The notes beneath the pieces are model-generated. The model ran no database searches, had not been told where the DNA came from, and was given only the letters and a program-made list of their open reading frames with translations. Positions 8,794-17,197 of a stretch of DNA of 62,746 bases are shown here, piece by piece (position 1 is the stretch's first letter; each line of letters opens with the position of its first letter). Made by a program: the position numbers and the translations under genes. This DNA comes from Actinomycetota bacterium. Its GTDB lineage: Bacteria > Actinomycetota > Actinomycetes > S36-B12 > GCA-2699445. The stretch is taken from positions 1 through 62,746 of the forward strand of contig JAGQTY010000006.1 in NCBI GenBank assembly GCA_020438795.1, read 5' to 3'.

Positions 8794-8951
8794 CAGAACT
8801 CCAGAGGCAGGGTGTCGGTCGCGTGCATTCTGAGCAGGATCAGGACCAGGAGTCCGGTTACCGCCCACAACGGGATCACGATTGTCGGTTTGGATGCGCG
8901 GTAGATCGTAAAGACCAGTACGGTCATCAGGATCATGATGATGATGTCCAC
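8793..8951 (-). CDS. Small membrane protein, DUF5993-like partner of DsbB
   Basis: 52 residues, starting MDIIIMILMTVLVFTIY, with a second hydrophobic segment and ending HATDTLPLEF. Two helices and a C-terminal HATDxLxLxF tail match what I recall of DUF5993 proteins, which sit next to dsbB. The stop TGA overlaps the dsbB ATG by one base. The GTG start at 8951 is fixed by a -10 box TACCTT on the minus strand (8958-8963) exactly 6 nt away, making this a leaderless gene. The role is unknown; the context suggests an accessory or assembly factor of the disulfide system. Confidence 0.7.
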   Translation of the reverse strand: MDIIIMILMTVLVFTIYRASKPTIVIPLWAVTGLLVLILLRMHATDTLPLEF

Positions 8952-9083
8952 AGCCAGAAGGTACCGTGGGCGGTTTGTCGTTGCTCAGCATGCCGACGTT
9001 CGGGTGATATCCCACCGGGCAGTGTTCAGTGTGCACAGTTGGCGACTTACTCTCCCCGCTTCCACACCGGGTGAGTCACCGGG

Positions 9084-9563
9084 TCAGCTGGACTTCTTGG
9101 GACTCTTGCTGGTCGCAGGGGGGCTCTGTGAGGGCACGCTGACGACCAGCAATGGGATGGCGCTGGACCACCGGCCGATCTCGCAGGAGTTCGTGAGGTT
9201 GAACTGCGCGTCCACCGGGTTGCCGTCCCAGGTGCCAGTCACGGTGGCGGTCTGCGGGCCACCGTAGATCTGGCCACACACCTGATCGGCGGGCACGGGA
9301 GCGAACGGGTCATGGTTCCATTGGGCAGCCGTACGCAGGAAGTTGCAGGCAGCCGCCGGGTCGGGATGGTTACCCTCATCGGGATCGCAGGACACGGTCC
9401 AGGTGTCGACTCTGCCCTCGTGGGTGTCCACTGTGACGGTCAGTTCGGTTCCGGAGGTGGGTGTGGGGGACGTGGTCTCCTCCTGACTGCTGCTGCTACA
9501 GGCTGCAAGCAGGGTCAGCGCCGCCGCTGAGCTGACGGCGATGATCGCGGTGCGACGGTTCAT
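9084..9563 (-). CDS. Lipoprotein with subtilisin-inhibitor-like (SSI) domain
   Basis: 159 residues. The lipobox LAAC follows a Lys/Arg-poor signal peptide, then a Ser/Thr linker and an SSI-type domain. It has the four family cysteines in the expected order (TVSCDP, AAACNFL, QVCGQIYGGP, NSCEIGRW) and the signature EGNHPDPAAAC and VTGTW. SSI proteins inhibit serine proteases through the loop after the third cysteine. Aligning CGQIYGGP with the inhibitor loop puts Gln at P1, unlike the Met/Lys/Arg of known inhibitors, so real inhibitory activity is uncertain. A Pro/Ser/Lys tail follows. The start has a good GGAGGC site. Confidence 0.75.
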   Translation of the reverse strand: MNRRTAIIAVSSAAALTLLAACSSSSQEETTSPTPTSGTELTVTVDTHEGRVDTWTVSCDPDEGNHPDPAAACNFLRTAAQWNHDPFAPVPADQVCGQIYGGPQTATVTGTWDGNPVDAQFNLTNSCEIGRWSSAIPLLVVSVPSQSPPATSKSPKKSS

Positions 9564-9752
9564 GCCTCCAGCCTGCCACCCCTGCCCGTCGTAGACCAGA
9601 ACCGCACCACGGGTTTCATGCTCCGGTCCTCATCTCGCCGGTGCGCCCGGGAGCTGCACGAAATTGAGCAGTCTTCGAGCAGGCGTACCGAGTCGAGGCG
9701 TCCAACATGCGGCGACATGGCGGAGAAAGAGTGAACGCCCTTGCCCGTGGGA

Positions 9753-9781
9753 CTGACATGCGCAAGACTGCCGGGTAAAGT
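9753..9781 (+). promoter_or_regulatory. Promoter CTGACA-N17-TAAAGT
   Basis: A -35-like CTGACA (9753-9758) and -10 TAAAGT (9776-9781) are separated by 17 bp. They lie just upstream of the lipoprotein frame at 9806, which has TAGGAG as ribosome site. This is the best textbook housekeeping promoter in the window. Confidence 0.6.
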
Positions 9782-9805
9782 ACCTCGACGTTGTAGGAGA
9801 CCCTC

Positions 9806-10442
9806 ATGAGATCGTTCGTCACGGCAACGGTGGTCGCCGCGGCTGCCGGCACGCTGGTGTTTGCCGGTTGCAGTTCATCTGACAGCGGCAGCGACGCCTC
9901 GTCCTCGCCGAGCGCCAGCGATTCGGGCCATTCCCACGCCTCGGCCAGTCATGAGGACCAGATCTCGTTCGCGCTCGCCGAACAGGGCGGCAGCGGTCAG
10001 GAGGGCATCGCGATCGCCTATCCCAGCGGCGACAACCTCACCGTGATGACCGTCGCCATGCAGGGCGGCCCGGCCGCCGGGGGTGCAGCCGAGTCCGCTG
10101 TCATCCACAAGGGCACCTGCAGCGCAGAGCGGCACCGCGACGCTGACGCCGAGTGACGATGGTCAGAGCACCGACATCTCCATCCAGTGGAACAATCAGC
10201 CCTCCGATATCGAACAACTACCCACGCACATCCATCAGAGCAAGTGCGAGACCCTGGACCCGATGGTGATGGTGCCCCTGGCGAACATCATCGACAACCA
10301 GTCCACGACGGACAATATCCCGGTGCCGCTGAGCAAGCTGCTCGAAAAGGACCAGTTCTCCATCAACGTGCACCATGATCCGTCTGCGCTGCCCTTCTAC
10401 GTCGGCTGCGGCACCATCTCGGATGCCACTCCTGTGCAGTAG
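9806..10442 (+). pseudogene. CHRD-like lipoprotein split by a frameshift
   Basis: The first frame (9806-10156) encodes a signal peptide with lipobox FAGC, a Ser/His-rich linker and the start of a domain ending IHKGTC. It then continues as nonsense RHRDADAE. The second frame, in phase with 10442, continues the same domain: GTATLTPSDDGQ, THIHQSKC, VPLSKLLEKDQFSINVHH and YVGCGTI, as in CHRD/superoxide-dismutase-like secreted proteins. Total length is 637 bases, one too many for a clean frame. Removing a single base around 10121-10127 (GCAGCGCAGAG) joins the halves into about 211 residues. Either the gene is broken or there is an assembly/read error. The promoter and ribosome site look intact. 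Confidence 0.65.
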
Positions 10443-10534
10443 TCGGTCACCTGATCGAATCCCTGGCTCCTCACCGGATCGGCAAGTCCGGCAGGGACCA
10501 ATACACTGCCCCTGAGGCAGGACTGGACGGTTTC

Positions 10535-10900
10535 ATGGCGCACGAACGAACGTACGACCCGGCTGACGCGACACTTGCGCAGTTGCGCTCACTGGCTCTG
10601 GCGCTGCCGGAGTCGACTGAGGTGGAGGCGTGGGGTCGCCCCACCTTCCGCGCTGGGAAGATGTTCGCGGTCTACGGTCGGACCCCTGAGGACGGGGCCA
10701 ACCTGATCGTGAAACCCGACCCCGAGGATCTGCCGGGCCTACGCGACGACGGCAGGTTCTATGTGCCGCCCTACTTCAAGACCTGGCTGGCCCTGGACCT
10801 CGATGACACGACGGACTGGCTGGAGGTCAACGAGTTGCTGGATGCCTCCTACCGACAGGTGGCCCCCAAGCGGCTCACCGATCGGCTGGAGGGCAGTTGA
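10535..10900 (+). CDS. MmcQ/YjbR-family protein
   Basis: 121 residues with the family pattern: LRSLALALPESTEVEAWGRPTFR, then KMFAVYG, LIVKPDP, and YVPPYFKTWLALDL near the end. The length fits this single-domain family of double wing-like DNA-binding fold proteins whose role is not settled. The ATG follows GGACGG. A possible -10 TACACT lies about 30 nt upstream. Its 3' end faces the RecB-like nuclease 36 bp away. Confidence 0.8.
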   Translation: MAHERTYDPADATLAQLRSLALALPESTEVEAWGRPTFRAGKMFAVYGRTPEDGANLIVKPDPEDLPGLRDDGRFYVPPYFKTWLALDLDDTTDWLEVNELLDASYRQVAPKRLTDRLEGS

Positions 10901-10936
10901 CGGTTCCGGGCTGAGCGGGTGGAGCCACTCCCAACA

Positions 10937-11905
10937 TCATTCACTCGACCCGGAGACATCGGCGCCCCGATGTTCTCCGCCGACTGAGCTGGGCTCTGCC
11001 GTGCCCCGGCCGCCCTTCGCCGGGCACACGCTCTGGAAGGAGCACCACGAACAGGTCCTTGAGGGCCTTGGAGACCAGTCGTTGGTCTCGATCGAGCGTT
11101 CGATCGCGGCCCAGATCGCCTCGAGCTTGCGCTCTGTGGCGACCAGTTCCTGCTGTGTCGGGCTCACGGAAAGTGTCTCCGTATTGCCCAGGTAGATGAG
11201 GAGCAGGCGATCCGGCACGCGTCCACGCATCCGCCAGAGCACCAGGCCGTAGAACCGCATCTGGAACAGCGCGGTGGACTCCCAGCCTGCACCCGGCGCG
11301 CGACCGGTCTTGTAGTCGACCACCCGCACCGCTCCGTTCTGAGCGACGTCGAGCCGGTCGATCACTCCGCGCAGGGTGAGTCCAGACGGCAATTCATGGG
11401 ACACCGGAAGTTCTCGTTCGGCGGGCTGCAGCCGCCTGGGATCCTCGAGCGTGAAGTACTTCCCCAGATGCTTCTCCGCCTCGGCGAACAGAGGAGCCGC
11501 GGCGTCGTCGGCCGGGGGGATGAGTGGCTCTCCGTTCAGGGACCTGGTCCAGTTCTCTTCAGGGCCGAGCAGCAGTGAGGGGAGGGCCGGGTCCCGGTCG
11601 GCCATACCCTGCCAGGCAGGAGTGATCAGGTCAATGGCGGTCTGCGGTGTGCGCTCCTGCGGTTCCAGTGCGAACAGATCCTCCAGCACCGCGTGCACGA
11701 GGGTTCCCCGCACGGCTGCCATGGACGGCGGTTCTGGGACCTGCTCGATGTTTCGGTAGTAGTACAGCCTGGGGCAGGAGAGATAATCGTTGGCGCGTGA
11801 CGGAGACAGCGAACGCCGCGGTCGCTCGCCCAGTTGACGGGCTGAAGGGTCGACCGGCGTCGGGGTCTTCGGCTCCAGTCGAAGCGCTGTTGCAGTCGCT
11901 GGCAC
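10937..11905 (-). CDS. RecB-family PD-(D/E)XK exonuclease with probable 4Fe-4S cluster
   Basis: 322 residues. SLSPSRANDYLSCPRLYYYR near the N-terminus supplies the first cluster cysteine, and CSWCSFQSVC at the C-terminus the other three, the AddB/Cas4-type iron-sulfur staple. Between them are GTLVHAVLEDL and the nuclease core GVIDRLD...VVDYKTGRAPG, holding the metal-binding Asp and the DYK motif. No helicase domain is attached, so it is the free-standing RecB-nuclease type common in actinobacteria, probably acting on DNA ends in repair. GTG 11905 is supported by a minus-strand -10 TAGGGT (912-917 of the 11 kb block) 6 nt upstream, giving a leaderless mRNA. Confidence 0.88.
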   Translation of the reverse strand: MPATATALRLEPKTPTPVDPSARQLGERPRRSLSPSRANDYLSCPRLYYYRNIEQVPEPPSMAAVRGTLVHAVLEDLFALEPQERTPQTAIDLITPAWQGMADRDPALPSLLLGPEENWTRSLNGEPLIPPADDAAAPLFAEAEKHLGKYFTLEDPRRLQPAERELPVSHELPSGLTLRGVIDRLDVAQNGAVRVVDYKTGRAPGAGWESTALFQMRFYGLVLWRMRGRVPDRLLLIYLGNTETLSVSPTQQELVATERKLEAIWAAIERSIETNDWSPRPSRTCSWCSFQSVCPAKGGRGTAEPSSVGGEHRGADVSGSSE

Positions 11906-12047
11906 GTCTCAACCCTACGGGGGTCCTCCGACCACGTAGCCGTACGACACCCGTCCCGTGACATCCCGGGGGTCGCTGCGTCGGCAACCCGGGTGGTGGT
12001 CACCCGCTGGTCATCCCGACAAGCACGCCGACATCGGGCAACTTCCC

Positions 12048-12053
12048 TACAAT
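12048..12053 (+). promoter_or_regulatory. -10 box TACAAT for leaderless site-2 protease gene
   Basis: TACAAT ends 6 nt before ATG 12060, placing the transcription start on or next to the A of the start codon. This decides for 12060 against the upstream in-frame start at 11958. Confidence 0.6.
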
Positions 12054-12059
12054 TGGCAG

Positions 12060-13166
12060 ATGCCGAATGCGCGGGACGCCGCCCAGGGATGGAACTTCCG
12101 GTGGGGCGGCCTGAAGGTCAGCGTCCCCTGGAACGCGCTGTTCGGGATCGGCGTCATCGCCCTGCTCTGGTATGACCAGTTCGCAGGCCTGTGGGGCCCA
12201 GTGGTGCAGCTGGCCCTGGCCGTGCTGTTCGGTGTCCTGCTCATGGTCTCGATCCTGGTTCACGAGTTCGCTCACGCCTATACGGCCAAACTCTTCGGCT
12301 ACAACGTCACAGGTGTGACGCTGTGGGCCATGGGTGGTTTCACGACCTATCAGACCGACCAGAAGCACGGACCTGCCAGAGAAGCGGCGATTGCGGCCGC
12401 CGGTCCGGTCGCAACCCTAGCCATCGCCGCGGCCTCCTGGGGTCTGCTGTTCCTGACGCCACCGTTCAGCATCATCAGCGAAATCATCCTCGCCCTCGCC
12501 GCAGCGAATCTGCTGGTCGGGCTGTTCAACCTGTTGCCGGGCGCACCGCTGGATGGCGGTGCCATTGTGAAGGCGATCGTCTGGGGCGTGACGGGCTCGG
12601 AGCGGACCGGCACCGTTTCGGCGGCATGGATCGGCCGCGGGATCGCAGTCCTGCTGGCCATCACTCCCTTCGGCCTCGCGCTGGCCACCGGCACGCAGGT
12701 GTCCTTCATCCTCATCGCCGTCTGCTGGGTGCTGGCCTTCATCCTGTGGACCGGGGCCTCGGCTTCGCTGAAACGGGCGAGCGCAACTCTCGAACTCGAG
12801 GAACTCTCCGCGGTGTCCATCAGCCGTCCCGTGGTCTCTGTTCCTGCAGACGCGACGATCGCGCAGACCCTTCCCAGCCTGCGTTCGGAAGTCTTCGTGG
12901 TGGCGGTGAACCATGACAATCAGGTGGTGGGCGTGGTGTCGCCGGAGGCCGCACGTGCCGTACCGGTCGCGGACAGGCCGCAGACCCCCCTGGCCGTGGC
13001 GCTCTACCGGGTTAACGGTGTCCCAACGGTCGAAGGCGACGCCACCGCCAGGGATGTCCTTGAGATCTGCCAGCAGTACGGCTCCAGGTATGTAGCAGTC
13101 GTACCGCAGGACGGCGTGCCACGACTGGTGGACACCGATGAAGCCTTCGTTGTGGAGGGGCCATGA
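12060..13166 (+). CDS. Site-2 protease (M50) with C-terminal CBS region
   Basis: 368 residues of multi-pass membrane zinc protease. The metal motif is HEFAHAYT in the second hydrophobic segment, and the distal Asp ligand is in NLLPGAPLDGG. The last about 110 residues form a cytosolic CBS-like region (SISRPVVSVPADATIAQTLP ... VVGVVSPEAA) as in Rip3-type actinobacterial proteases. This family cleaves membrane-embedded substrates such as anti-sigma factors; the substrate here is unknown. The stop overlaps the start of the tRNA methyltransferase by 4 nt (ATGA), so the two are translationally coupled, a conserved neighbourhood upstream of the proteasomal ATPase. Confidence 0.9.
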   Translation: MPNARDAAQGWNFRWGGLKVSVPWNALFGIGVIALLWYDQFAGLWGPVVQLALAVLFGVLLMVSILVHEFAHAYTAKLFGYNVTGVTLWAMGGFTTYQTDQKHGPAREAAIAAAGPVATLAIAAASWGLLFLTPPFSIISEIILALAAANLLVGLFNLLPGAPLDGGAIVKAIVWGVTGSERTGTVSAAWIGRGIAVLLAITPFGLALATGTQVSFILIAVCWVLAFILWTGASASLKRASATLELEELSAVSISRPVVSVPADATIAQTLPSLRSEVFVVAVNHDNQVVGVVSPEAARAVPVADRPQTPLAVALYRVNGVPTVEGDATARDVLEICQQYGSRYVAVVPQDGVPRLVDTDEAFVVEGP

Positions 13167-14038
13167 CCTTCGCTGCAGGTGATCTGGTGCAGCTCACCGA
13201 TCCACGTCGCAAGCTGCACACCATCACGCTGGAACCGGGTGCGGTATTCCACACACACCGGGGCGCAGTGCGCCACGACGACATCATCGGCGCCCCGGAG
13301 GCCACCGTGGTGGCGTCGTCCGACGGGACCGACTACCTGGCGCTCAAGCCGATCCTTGAGGATTACGTCCTGTCCATGGGGCGGGGGGCGGCAATCATCT
13401 ACCCGAAGGACGCCGCCAGCATTGTGGGCCTGGCCGGGCTGCGTTTCGGCTCGCGGGTGCTGGAGGCTGGGGCCGGTTCCGGAGCCCTGACCCTCTACCT
13501 CCTGTCGGTGGTCGGTCCGCAAGGGACCGTGACGTCGTATGAGGCCCGCCCGGAGTTCGCGGATGTGGCCCGGCGCAACGTGACGAAGTGGTTCGGTCAC
13601 GAGCCTCCGAATTGGACCCTGGTGCCGGAGGCGCTGCCGGCGCACCCCGTGGTGACCGGTGCGGACGCCGTCGTCCTGGACATGCTCGAGCCGTGGGAGT
13701 GCCTCGAGGCGGCCTGGCACAGTCTGGCGCCCGGAGGACGTCTGGTCTGCTATGTCGCAACGACCACCCAGCTGTCGATGACGGTCGAGTCAGTCCGTGC
13801 CAGCGGTCGCTTCACCGAGCCGCGCTCCACCGAGTCCCTGCTGCGGACCTGGCACCTCGAGGGTCTGGCGGTCCGCCCGGATCATTCGATGAACGGCCAC
13901 ACCGGCTTCCTCACCGTCTGCCGGCGCTTGGGTGACGGTGTGACCCTGCCGGTCCGGAAACGCCGCCCCGCACCCGGGGCCTACGGACCCTCGTACACGG
14001 GACCGAGGCCGCCTGACGTGGCCGCCGATGCCGACTGA
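13163..14038 (+). CDS. trmI: tRNA (adenine58-N1)-methyltransferase
   Basis: 291 residues. The N-terminal beta-rich domain (HTHRGAVRHDDIIG) typical of TrmI is followed by a Rossmann methyltransferase with AdoMet motif VLEAGAGSGALTLYL and VVLDMLEPWE. TrmI methylates A58 in the T-loop of tRNAs as a homotetramer. Its position between the site-2 protease and the mpa/arc gene is the usual actinobacterial order. The ATG overlaps the upstream stop (ATGA). The Arg/Pro-rich C-terminal extension is presumably disordered. Confidence 0.93.
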   Translation: MTFAAGDLVQLTDPRRKLHTITLEPGAVFHTHRGAVRHDDIIGAPEATVVASSDGTDYLALKPILEDYVLSMGRGAAIIYPKDAASIVGLAGLRFGSRVLEAGAGSGALTLYLLSVVGPQGTVTSYEARPEFADVARRNVTKWFGHEPPNWTLVPEALPAHPVVTGADAVVLDMLEPWECLEAAWHSLAPGGRLVCYVATTTQLSMTVESVRASGRFTEPRSTESLLRTWHLEGLAVRPDHSMNGHTGFLTVCRRLGDGVTLPVRKRRPAPGAYGPSYTGPRPPDVAADAD

Positions 14039-14234
14039 ACCGCCTCGACCGAGCGGTCCACGGTCGTGCTCCGGCACGAGTGATCCGTACCCTGGGCGGC
14101 AGTACAACCCCCGGGAACCCCTGGCTGAATCACTGAGGGCGCTGATTACTCACCCGTCTGAAATGGTGGGGATTGTCCGACCCGCGCTTCACGCAGGGTA
14201 GTGATATGCCATTTCTACGTGAAGAAGTGGCGTC

Positions 14235-14240
14235 TATTCT
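14235..14240 (+). promoter_or_regulatory. Putative -10 box TATTCT upstream of mpa/arc
   Basis: TATTCT lies 36 nt before GTG 14277, in the 238-nt gap after trmI, so mpa can be transcribed on its own. No convincing -35 was seen. A strong Shine-Dalgarno AGGAGG (14263-14268) follows. Confidence 0.4.
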
Positions 14241-14276
14241 GGTGTTGAGTAGGGTCTTGCACAGGAGGTGGTCCCT

Positions 14277-15959
14277 GTGTCGGAATTCTCGTCCGCGCAT
14301 CGTTACCCGAAAGACCCCGATGCGGAGCGCCTCGCAGGACTTCAGCGTCGGGTGGCGGAGTTGCGCAGCGAACTGGCCGCCTCCAACGCCCACAAGCAAC
14401 GAATGAGCGACACCCTGCGCGAGGCGCGCGACCAGATCGTGGCCCTGAAGGCCGAGGTCGATCGCCTCGCCGAGCCGCCGTCGGTGTACGGGGTGTTCGT
14501 GGCCGACAACGGTGACGAGACTCTCGATGTGCTCGTCCAGGGCAAGAAGATGCGGGTGGTGGCCAGCCCCGGCGTGGACATCGCAGACCTCACCCCAGGA
14601 CAGGAACTCACCCTGAACGAGGCCATGAACGTGGTCGCGGCCCGCGGTTTCGAGGATGCCGGCGACATCGTGATGTTCAAGGAACGTCTCGGTCAGGACC
14701 GCGTCCTGGTCATCAGTCGTACGGACGAGGAGCAGGTTCTGCGAGTGGCCGAGCCGCTGAAGGACCAGGTGCTGCGTGCGGGTGACTCGCTGCTGATGGA
14801 CAGCCGCTCCGGCTATGTCTTCGAGCGGATCCCCAAGGCGGAGGTCGAGGAACTCGTCCTCGAAGAGGTCCCCGACATCGACTACACCAACATCGGGGGA
14901 CTGAGCGGACAGATCGAACAAATCCGCGACGCGGTCGAACTGCCGTTCCTCTACCCCGACCTCTTCGCCGAGCACCAGCTCGCACCGCCCAAGGGGATCC
15001 TGCTGTACGGTCCGCCCGGATGCGGCAAGACCCTGATCGCCAAGGCCGTCGCCAACTCGCTGGCCAAGAAGGTCGCTGAGGCGGCCGGAAGGGAGGACGC
15101 TCGTTCCTTCTTCCTCAACATCAAGGGCCCGGAACTGCTGAACAAGTACGTGGGGGAGACCGAACGCCATATCCGCCTGGTGTTCCAGCGAGCCCGGGAG
15201 AAGGCAAGCGAGGGGATGCCCGTGATTGTCTTCTTCGACGAGATGGACTCCCTGTTCCGCACTCGCGGTTCCGGAGTGTCCAGCGATGTTGAGAACACGA
15301 TCGTTCCGCAGTTGCTGTCTGAGATCGACGGCGTCGAGGGGCTCGAGAACGTGATCGTGATCGGCGCCTCCAACCGTGAGGACATGATCGATCCCGCCAT
15401 CCTGCGACCAGGTCGCCTCGACGTGAAGATCAAGATCGAACGTCCTGACGCCCAGGCGGCATCGGACATCTTCGCGAAGTACCTCACCGCCGAACTCCCG
15501 ATCAACGCTGAGGACATCGCGGAGAACTCCGATTCCAAGGAGGCCACCTGCGCGGCGATGATCCAGGCCACCGTCGAGCGGATGTATGCCGAGAGCGAGG
15601 AGAACCGCTTCCTCGAGGTCACCTATGCCAACGGTGACAAGGAGATCCTGTTCTTCAAGGACTTCAACTCCGGAGCGATGATCGAGAACATCGTGGCGCG
15701 GGCCAAGAAGATGGCCATCAAGGACTTCCTCGAGACCGGCATCAAGGGAATTCGTGTGCAGCATCTGTTGAGTGCGTGTGTCGACGAGTTCCGCGAGAAC
15801 GAGGATCTGCCCAACACCACCAACCCGGACGACTGGGCCCGCATATCCGGCAAGAAGGGTGAGCGTATCGTCTTCATCCGGACCCTGGTTCAGGGCAAGA
15901 CCGGCGACGACGAGGGCCGCTCCATCGACACGGTCGCCGAGACCGGTCAGTACCTCTGA
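14277..15959 (+). CDS. mpa: Proteasome-associated AAA ATPase Mpa/ARC
   Basis: 560 residues. The N-terminal coiled coil (about 15-60) binds Pup. Two OB-fold segments follow to about residue 205. The AAA module has Walker A GPPGCGKT (245-252), Walker [12 protein letters not shown] (about 315-325) and the arginine-finger region RPGRLDVKI. The hexamer recognises pupylated proteins, unfolds them and feeds the 20S core. The C-terminus ends GQYL, the family tail with penultimate Tyr that docks into the proteasome alpha ring. GTG 14277 is chosen because AGGAGG is correctly spaced; a GTG at 14268 overlaps that site. Confidence 0.96.
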   Translation: MSEFSSAHRYPKDPDAERLAGLQRRVAELRSELAASNAHKQRMSDTLREARDQIVALKAEVDRLAEPPSVYGVFVADNGDETLDVLVQGKKMRVVASPGVDIADLTPGQELTLNEAMNVVAARGFEDAGDIVMFKERLGQDRVLVISRTDEEQVLRVAEPLKDQVLRAGDSLLMDSRSGYVFERIPKAEVEELVLEEVPDIDYTNIGGLSGQIEQIRDAVELPFLYPDLFAEHQLAPPKGILLYGPPGCGKTLIAKAVANSLAKKVAEAAGREDARSFFLNIKGPELLNKYVGETERHIRLVFQRAREKASEGMPVIVFFDEMDSLFRTRGSGVSSDVENTIVPQLLSEIDGVEGLENVIVIGASNREDMIDPAILRPGRLDVKIKIERPDAQAASDIFAKYLTAELPINAEDIAENSDSKEATCAAMIQATVERMYAESEENRFLEVTYANGDKEILFFKDFNSGAMIENIVARAKKMAIKDFLETGIKGIRVQHLLSACVDEFRENEDLPNTTNPDDWARISGKKGERIVFIRTLVQGKTGDDEGRSIDTVAETGQYL

Positions 15960-16041
15960 CGCTCTTGTGCCTCCTGCACCCGTGACGCCCTTGCGCCCGC
16001 TGCTTCGGCAGCATCACCGCGCATCTTGATCAACCGCACCC

Positions 16042-16047
16042 TAGGCT
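16042..16047 (+). promoter_or_regulatory. -10 box TAGGCT upstream of the diguanylate cyclase
   Basis: TAGGCT 8 nt before ATG 16056, so the gene has its own promoter. The leader would be about two bases for ATG 16056 or 14 bases for ATG 16068, the latter with GGGAGG upstream. Confidence 0.5.
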
Positions 16048-16055
16048 CGTGACCG

Positions 16056-17000
16056 ATGGGAGGGTGGATGTCGCAGAACGACGTGGACTGGGAGCAGGGG
16101 CCCGAAGGGCAGCGACCACTGTCCCAGCAGGAGTTGCAGAATGCGATCGCCCGGCTGGACCAGGCTCGCTACAACCACGAGCAATGGCACAAGGGCCTCA
16201 TGCGGACCCTCATCGCCCGCCTGCCTCCCGACGATGCGGATATGGGTCCGGACGCGCCGCGGCGATGCCGCTTCGGGCAGTGGTGCGGCGCACAGAGTGA
16301 TACGGCCTTCGCCGCGGACCCGTCATTCCAGTCGATCGGCAACGCGCATGACCGGATGCATGCCAGCGCTACCCGGTTGCTGCAACGCGTTGAGGATGAT
16401 CTTCCGCTCGCTGCTGCAGACCTCGATGAGTTCGACAACCTGCTCGACCAGTTGCGGTTGCGCCTCGATTCTCTACGCAGGGAACTGGTCGAAACCGTCG
16501 AGAACCGTGACCCGCTCACTGGGGCGCGTAATCGCGTCGGGCTCCTGCATTACCTGCGTGAGCAGCAGGCACTGGTCCGCCGCCAGACGCAGGACTTCAG
16601 CCTGGCGCTGTTCGACCTCGACCACTTCAAGTCTGTGAATGACACGTACGGGCATACGGTCGGGGACGAGGTCCTGGCGCGGTTCGCAGACTCCGTCCTG
16701 CGTCGCTCCCGGGGTTACGACCGGCTCTATCGCTACGGAGGGGAGGAATTCCTGCTGTGCCTGCCGAACACCGGAATTCAGGTTGCCCGATCCGTCGTGG
16801 AGCGACTGCGCCTGTTCACGGAGGAGAGGAACGATGTTCTTGACAGGCAGGGGCAGCCCGTTCCCATCACTGTGTCGGTAGGCCTCGCAGCGCTGGAAGC
16901 TGACGTCCCCGCAGAAGAGTGCATTCAGCACGCCGACGACGCCCTATACCGGGCCAAGGACAACGGCCGAAACCGCGTCTATGAGTGGTCCGATATCTGA
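16056..17000 (+). CDS. Diguanylate cyclase with zinc-sensing CZB domain (DgcZ-like)
   Basis: 314 residues. Residues about 34-110 form a chemoreceptor zinc-binding (CZB) domain with the ordered ligands HEQWH, CRFGQWCG and HDRMH. A helix leads into a GGDEF domain starting DPLTGARNRVGL. The active-site signature is GGEEF (228-232), which preserves catalysis of cyclic-di-GMP synthesis from two GTP. The product-inhibition site RxxD (RGYD) is present five residues before it. E. coli DgcZ has this architecture and is inhibited by zinc, so zinc control of c-di-GMP is the likely role. No membrane segment. ATG 16068 is an equally possible start. The gene sits between mpa and the sugar transporter. Confidence 0.88.
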   Translation: MGGWMSQNDVDWEQGPEGQRPLSQQELQNAIARLDQARYNHEQWHKGLMRTLIARLPPDDADMGPDAPRRCRFGQWCGAQSDTAFAADPSFQSIGNAHDRMHASATRLLQRVEDDLPLAAADLDEFDNLLDQLRLRLDSLRRELVETVENRDPLTGARNRVGLLHYLREQQALVRRQTQDFSLALFDLDHFKSVNDTYGHTVGDEVLARFADSVLRRSRGYDRLYRYGGEEFLLCLPNTGIQVARSVVERLRLFTEERNDVLDRQGQPVPITVSVGLAALEADVPAEECIQHADDALYRAKDNGRNRVYEWSDI

Positions 17001-17197
17001 TGAGCCGAGGGGTGAGCGTGGCACATCTCGGCGAGGGCTCTACTCCGGTCGGGGGATTGTGCATGCACCCCGTTGCCGTTCCCGGCAAACCGGACATTAC
17101 GGATGCCGCTGGACAGGCAACGTGCGGTGAGTTACCGCTACGCTTCGCACAGTATTCCCTGAACCACAGGTGAACACGGGCAGCCGAGGAGGCAGAA

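Noticed and set aside
14130..15764. Minus-strand frame of 544 codons opposite mpa
   Set aside because: Same reason; its composition is a mirror of the ATPase codons, with no recognisable domain.
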